Below, one piece after another: positions 32,178-35,828 of a stretch of DNA of 35,828 bases. Both the position numbers and the translations under genes were made by a program. The stretch's first letter is position 1, and each line of letters opens with the position of its first letter. The stretch is from an uncultured Dorea sp. Lineage in GTDB: Bacteria; Bacillota; Clostridia; Lachnospirales; Lachnospiraceae. The notes beneath the pieces are model-generated. The model made no database searches, was not told the DNA's origin, and worked only from the letters and a program-made list of their open reading frames with translations. The stretch covers positions 1 through 35,828 of the forward strand of contig CANDQP010000021.1 of the NCBI GenBank assembly GCA_947388185.1, read 5' to 3'.

Positions 32178-33449
32178 TTATCGTGCAGCTTTCCTATAGA
32201 TTCTTGCACCGATTAAGATCAGCGCCGTTCCGGTTATCAGATAGATTCCCCATGCTGTCTGGAAATTCGTCAGATAGGTTCCGAATACCGACACAAGCCG
32301 GTCATCCCATAGCTGCCAATGTACCAGCAATGTAGTGGGCAGCAGATCATAGATCTGAGAAGCGGTTCGGAAACCGTAGGGGATATCGATCATCATGGTA
32401 AATATCATGCTTCCGGCCAGGATTGCCATCACCGCGACACTATTTTTCAGCCACCCGGATAAGAACATAGTAACGATACTGTAGAGTGCAGAAGCGGCCA
32501 GGAACGTGGCGAATACGATCATCACTGCCGTGCCAACGCTGATCGGCAGAGAGCTTGAGGGGAACGCCAGCTGCAAAGCTGCGTGGAATCCGTCTGCGCC
32601 GTAGATCAGAAGGCTTGTGCCTGCAGAAACCAGGAAGAGCAGGAGTGCGGATACGATGGCAAACGTGATGCCCGCCAGAATCTTTGCCAGATACAAAGAC
32701 CCTTTCCCATGCCGGCTGCAAAGGATCAATTGGTCCGTCTTTCGCAGATGTTCTATGGAGAATACACCCGATAGACACATTGCGGTCAGCAGAAGAAGCA
32801 TGTAATTCAAGGGGCAGATATGCTTAAACAGATCAATCCAGCCTTTGGTGTATTCGTAGGTCAGAGGTATTGTTATCTGATGTTCCTTTTTCTCCCAGTA
32901 GGAGATCTCGTCTTCTGATAATAGCTGATCAATCCAGCACTGGGAGACTTCGCGCTGCCGTTCCTGATATAATTCTTCCGCATTGACGTTCAGAGCGGTA
33001 TCGTGGTCGCTGATGAATTCTGTTATATAGGTAAATAAGGGGGCGTATTTGCGGGCGTTTTTGATATCGGTCTTATTTCCTGGTGTATCTGTTTCTTCCG
33101 ATTCTGCGTCATCTGCGGAGACGACGGAGCTTTGGAAACCTGTAGAACGATCGATCTCGTATGTTGTACCAGGTTCTGTGTCTTCTTTATTGTGATAGGA
33201 TTCCTGCATCTTACGGAGCAGCGTATCGTCGATAGTTTTGCCGGATAATTTGCGGGCGGCGTCTCTGTCTATGGCCATGAATTCGTATCCGGTGTAGTCT
33301 TCTCCGTTGATCCAGTAGCCCATGGAGGACAGGTCGGCAAAGGGAATCCAGATATTGAGTGCGATCATGACCGCGAGTGTGATCCAGACTATTTTGCGCA
33401 TGAGTATTTTCTTGAGTTCAAATCCATATAAAGTATATATCTTGTGCAT
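32178..33449 (-). CDS. ABC-2 type exporter permease (operon 2)
   Basis: 423-residue permease with the same plan as the one at 13865: a first helix (about 17-37), a long external segment (about 40-205), then a cluster of helices from about 210 (LNYMLLLLTAMCLSGVFSIE) to the end. The coupling block FSIEHLRKTDQLILCSRHGKGS matches its counterpart in operon 1 (shown there). AAGGAGGAG precedes the ATG. It is the last gene of the second sigma operon. Confidence 0.8.
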   Translation of the reverse strand: MHKIYTLYGFELKKILMRKIVWITLAVMIALNIWIPFADLSSMGYWINGEDYTGYEFMAIDRDAARKLSGKTIDDTLLRKMQESYHNKEDTEPGTTYEIDRSTGFQSSVVSADDAESEETDTPGNKTDIKNARKYAPLFTYITEFISDHDTALNVNAEELYQERQREVSQCWIDQLLSEDEISYWEKKEHQITIPLTYEYTKGWIDLFKHICPLNYMLLLLTAMCLSGVFSIEHLRKTDQLILCSRHGKGSLYLAKILAGITFAIVSALLLFLVSAGTSLLIYGADGFHAALQLAFPSSSLPISVGTAVMIVFATFLAASALYSIVTMFLSGWLKNSVAVMAILAGSMIFTMMIDIPYGFRTASQIYDLLPTTLLVHWQLWDDRLVSVFGTYLTNFQTAWGIYLITGTALILIGARIYRKAAR

Positions 33450-33464
33450 GTGTCTCCTCCTTGT

Positions 33465-34154
33465 CTATTTGTTCACGGTCCCCAAGTAGAATTCTTCCAG
33501 GTCCGTGCCGTCTTCCCACGTTCCCTGATAGATCAGTCTGCCGTCTTCCATCATGATGATCCTGTCGGCAATATGTTCGATATCGGAGACAATATGGGTG
33601 GAGAGCAGGACAATGCTTTCTTTCCCAAGTTCCTGTATCATATTGCGGAACCGCGCCCGTTCCTTGGGATCCAGGCCCGCGGTGGGTTCATCCAGGACGA
33701 GGAGCCGGGGGCGGTTAAGGAGCGCCTGGGCGATTCCAAGCCGTTGTTTCATTCCGCCGGAATAAGTCTTGATCTTCTTACGGGCAGTTTCGGTCAGAGC
33801 CACAAGCTCCAATAATTCTTTGGCCCGCCTCCTGGCCTGGGGCTTTGTCATTCCCTTTAAAACCGCCATATAGAGCAGGAAGTCCATACCTGTGAATTCC
33901 GGGTAATAGCCGAAATCCTGCGGGAGATACCCAAGCCATGAGCGGTATTCCTCGGTAGTGACGTCCATTCCATCCATTGTGATAGTCCCGCTGTCAGATC
34001 TCAGGACGCCGCAGATCATCCGCATGAAAGTCGTCTTTCCTGCGCCGTTCGCTCCAAGCAGTCCGTAGATTCCCTTGGTGAATGTCAGCGAAATGCGGTC
34101 GACCGCGATCTTGTTCTGGTATTGTTTTGATATTCTGTCTACGATAAGTTCCAT
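33465..34154 (-). CDS. ABC-2 type exporter ATPase (operon 2)
   Basis: 229-residue ATPase closely related to the one at 12968: Walker A GANGAGKTT, Q-loop GYLPQDFGYYPEF, signature YSGGMKQR (Tyr in place of Leu), Walker B LLVLDEPTAGLDPKE and H-loop STHIVSDIEHIA. It lacks the long C-terminal tail of the operon-1 copy. It overlaps the membrane-protein gene by 16 nt, with GGAGG inside that gene's end, so it is translationally coupled. Confidence 0.92.
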   Translation of the reverse strand: MELIVDRISKQYQNKIAVDRISLTFTKGIYGLLGANGAGKTTFMRMICGVLRSDSGTITMDGMDVTTEEYRSWLGYLPQDFGYYPEFTGMDFLLYMAVLKGMTKPQARRRAKELLELVALTETARKKIKTYSGGMKQRLGIAQALLNRPRLLVLDEPTAGLDPKERARFRNMIQELGKESIVLLSTHIVSDIEHIADRIIMMEDGRLIYQGTWEDGTDLEEFYLGTVNK

Positions 34155-34891
34155 TCTAATTCCTCCGTTTCCTGGATGATCTTGGTAAATTCATATATTA
34201 CGGCTCCTGCCAGCAGGACCAGGAGAATCCCCCATCGGTGGAAATGTCTCGTCTGATAGCAGTCCGGAAGCGCTGTCTGAATATACATAAGAAATCCGCT
34301 GATGAAGGATGCCGTTCCCAGATAGGCATATCCGGCTTCCTTCCCGCGTATTTTCCGGCTGATCCATAGTCCTGTCAGCGTGGCTGCGAGATAGGGAGTC
34401 AGGAGATATACGCCCGTCTGCAGGAAGCCTGCCGTATTATGGAGAGTCCCCAGCGGGATCAGGGCGGCAAGCAGGAGCAGATGAGAGAGTCCAAGGATTC
34501 CCATGCGTGCGAGGATCACGCTTTTAAGAGAGAATCGGGACGACATCTCCAATTCTGCCATGGCGTAAATATGGGATCTGCCGCTTTCGACTCCGGAAGC
34601 TATGGCAACGAAAGGAATGACTGCGGATAGTATCTGCAGAATATCCTGTTCTAGCAGACAGGCGGCTGCAAGCGCCAGAACAAATATTACGGCAGACGTC
34701 CCCCAGATCCATTTGGGGATATAGCCGGCCTGAAATCGCAGGAAGGCAAGAGTGCTGATCTTGCGATTAGGCAGAGCTTGTATAAATGAGTCTCTGCGAA
34801 GCGGCGGGGGAGCTTCGCAGGCTTCTTGCAAGAGCCGAATGGTATTCTGCTTTGCGGTATGTGTAGTTCGGTATCTGTGATATGATTTCAT
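34139..34891 (-). CDS. Six-helix membrane protein after sigma factor 2, candidate anti-sigma factor
   Basis: 250-residue membrane protein, apparent homologue of the one at 12112. The cytoplasmic N-terminus (1-58, with CEAPPPLRRDSF) is followed by about six helices. AELEMSSRFSLKSVILARM lies at the same place as HEIELASRQSLWKLL in operon 1, and FLRFQAGYIPKWIW matches FMLRQIPFMGRDLW before the first helix. AGGAGG lies 7 nt before the ATG, which is 11 nt after the sigma stop. Conserved pairing with a sigma factor in two operons supports a partner role, by inference only. Confidence 0.6.
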   Translation of the reverse strand: MKSYHRYRTTHTAKQNTIRLLQEACEAPPPLRRDSFIQALPNRKISTLAFLRFQAGYIPKWIWGTSAVIFVLALAAACLLEQDILQILSAVIPFVAIASGVESGRSHIYAMAELEMSSRFSLKSVILARMGILGLSHLLLLAALIPLGTLHNTAGFLQTGVYLLTPYLAATLTGLWISRKIRGKEAGYAYLGTASFISGFLMYIQTALPDCYQTRHFHRWGILLVLLAGAVIYEFTKIIQETEELEWNLS

Positions 34892-34902
34892 GATTTATCC
34901 TC

Positions 34903-35352
34903 CTACAGAGCTTCTTTTAACTGAGACAGCGATTTCGTTGTCCGGCGGTAAAGTGTGAAACGTGAGATGTTATAGATCTGGCAGATCGTGGCTGCGGGAA
35001 CTTCGTTCACATATTTGAGAAGCAGGATCTCCTGGTCTTCTTCAGGCAGCCTGGTAAGAGCATTTTTCAGGCAGATGCTATCTAACAGTTGATTCTCCAG
35101 TTTGTTTTCCGTTGATTCCGGGAGATCCGGGGGCAGCTCTTCTGTGGGTTTTCTGCGGAATTCGTCAATACACAGGTTGCGCGCGATCGTGTACAGATAT
35201 TGCAGGCCTTTCCCGGTATCCTGATAATGTTCATTTTCGAGAAAGCGCAGGAAAGCCTCCTGGGTGATATCTTCGGCTTTTTCACGGTGATGCAGTTTGT
35301 AATAGCAGTAGCGGTAGATCTTGTCATACTGTTCTTCTAAGTCTATAAACAC
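34903..35352 (-). CDS. ECF-type RNA polymerase sigma factor (operon 2)
   Basis: About 149 residues from GTG 35352. Region 2 includes YDKIYRYCYYKLHHREKAEDITQ and LYTIARNLCIDEFRRK; region 4 includes LPEEDQEILLLKYVNEVPAA, then ICQIYNISRFTLYRRTTKS. Divergent in sequence from sigma 1 but with the same domain plan and operon position. GTG 35352 has AAGGAG 10 nt upstream. The ATG at 35382 would leave almost no leader if the nearer TATAGG element (35391) is the promoter, so it is less likely, though it cannot be excluded. Confidence 0.87.
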   Translation of the reverse strand: MFIDLEEQYDKIYRYCYYKLHHREKAEDITQEAFLRFLENEHYQDTGKGLQYLYTIARNLCIDEFRRKPTEELPPDLPESTENKLENQLLDSICLKNALTRLPEEDQEILLLKYVNEVPAATICQIYNISRFTLYRRTTKSLSQLKEAL

Positions 35353-35390
35353 GGCAGGCGTACTCCTTTGCGGCAGGTTCATCTTGTTGT

Positions 35391-35484
35391 CCTATAAAGT
35401 ATACCCAAGGGCATCCCGCAATACAAGCCTTGCGGGCGGGAGGGCTTCGTCCTATAGTGTATAACGGATAATGAGGGGAAAATG
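35391..35484 (-). promoter_or_regulatory. Tandem promoter motifs of sigma operon 2
   Basis: On the minus strand, CATTTT (35479-35484), 12 nt, CGTTAT (35461-35466), 4 nt, TATAGG (35451-35456) matches the element before sigma operon 1 in sequence and spacing. A second copy of the inner part, GTATAC-TT-TATAGGAC, lies 60 bp closer to the gene (35389-35404). Between them is a hairpin CCCGCAA/TTGCGGG (35415-35436). Confidence 0.55.
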
Positions 35485-35602
35485 TGCGGATTTTTTAGAA
35501 TTTTTTGTTTTGGGGAGAGAATTGTATATGACAGGAAAAATAAGAAACACAGATATAAAATAGAAAAACTGGATTGACAGATCATGTAAAAATGCAAAGT
35601 AA

Positions 35603-35741
35603 AATCCACTGTACGAATCTTCTCTTCGGTACAGTGGATTACTTAAACTCTGTGTCCATTGGACGATACCTCACTTTTCTTATATTTTCTTTGGTTTATA
35701 GATTTAAGTTTTTGGTGGTCTGTCCTCCTTTTCTTTTGTTG
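35603..35741 (-). ncRNA. Candidate small RNA or attenuated leader
   Basis: A strong minus-strand promoter (35747-35775) is followed by about 100 nt of purine-rich sequence with AAAAGGAGGACAG near its start, then a perfect 12-bp terminator stem (35603-35614 with 35629-35640) followed by TTTTACTTTGCATTTTT. No start codon lies at a useful distance from the AGGAGG. The only tiny frame near the end would encode about 6-11 residues (MDTEFK). A free-standing RNA of about 140 nt, or a leader-peptide attenuator, are both possible. Confidence 0.4.
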
Positions 35742-35746
35742 ATATT

Positions 35747-35775
35747 ATAATATCGCATAAAAGTGAAAATGTCAA
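35747..35775 (-). promoter_or_regulatory. Sigma-A promoter with an overlapping palindrome
   Basis: Minus strand: TTGACA (35770-35775), 17 bp, TATTAT (35747-35752). The -10 lies within the perfect 14-bp palindrome GATATTATAATATC (35741-35754), which could be an operator. The flanking stretch to the right edge (35776-35828) is A/T-rich, and I see nothing else in it. Confidence 0.6.
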
Positions 35776-35828
35776 GAGGAAATCAGAAAAAAATATAGCG
35801 ATTTTGAAAATAACTGATAATTTCTGCA

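Noticed and set aside
1-35828. CRISPR array, tRNA or rRNA genes, insertion sequences, prophage
   Set aside because: I looked for regularly spaced repeats, cloverleaf sequences, transposase motifs and phage structural genes and saw none. The lysozyme alone does not make a prophage.

Overview
The window looks like chromosomal DNA of a Gram-positive, anaerobic gut Firmicute, most likely a member of Lachnospiraceae. Three things suggest this: AGGAGG-type ribosome binding sites with frequent TTG and GTG starts, sigma-A promoters close to consensus, and a gene mix typical of that family (class I two-subunit fumarase with a soluble-type fumarate reductase flavoprotein, a GH120 beta-xylosidase beside a MalFG-type ABC importer, a CmpB-type membrane protein, and many FtsX and ABC-2 exporters). 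The genus cannot be fixed by reading alone. I see no tRNA, rRNA, CRISPR array, insertion sequence or prophage block.

Layout. 1-4371: end of a reductive C4-dicarboxylate operon (fumarate reductase flavoprotein, fumarase alpha and beta, AspT/YidE-type antiporter), closed by a perfect 15-bp hairpin. 4419-5841: two unrecognised genes read divergently and a possible antisense coding remnant. 5868-8147: a MerR/TipAS regulator with a 19-bp-spacer promoter, followed by a MATE exporter. 8151-11397 (minus): an FtsX-type ABC exporter pair. 11514-15100: ECF sigma factor, six-helix membrane protein, ABC ATPase and ABC-2 permease. 15111-15168: a structured hairpin element. 15233-16225: GH25 lysozyme with two LysM domains. 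16243-21366: two-component system plus MacB-like ABC exporter, with a shared operator in front of both halves. 21393-23260: Tag DNA glycosylase, CmpB-type membrane protein and GNAT acetyltransferase. 23268-29556: XRE regulator, GH120 beta-xylosidase and a sugar ABC importer, a xylo-oligosaccharide module. 29611-32174: a membrane-anchored surface protein, a small helical protein and a cupin. 32178-35484 (minus): a second sigma/membrane/ATPase/permease operon, paralogous to the first. 35603-35775: a promoter and terminator bracketing a possible small RNA.

How the parts fit. The window is rich in envelope export and stress modules: one MATE pump and four ABC exporters, run by three kinds of regulator (MerR/TipAS, two ECF sigma factors, one OmpR-type two-component system). 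My strongest new observation is that the two ECF-sigma operons, about 20 kb apart and on opposite strands, share gene order and protein families, and also a promoter-region pattern (CATTTT, 12 nt, CGTTAT, 4 nt, TATAGG) with identical spacing. This suggests a duplicated, possibly cross-regulated sigma/ABC envelope-response system whose second gene may be an unrecognised membrane anti-sigma factor. A second observation is the CTTACR-N4-TGTAAG operator in front of both the response regulator and the ABC exporter it probably controls.
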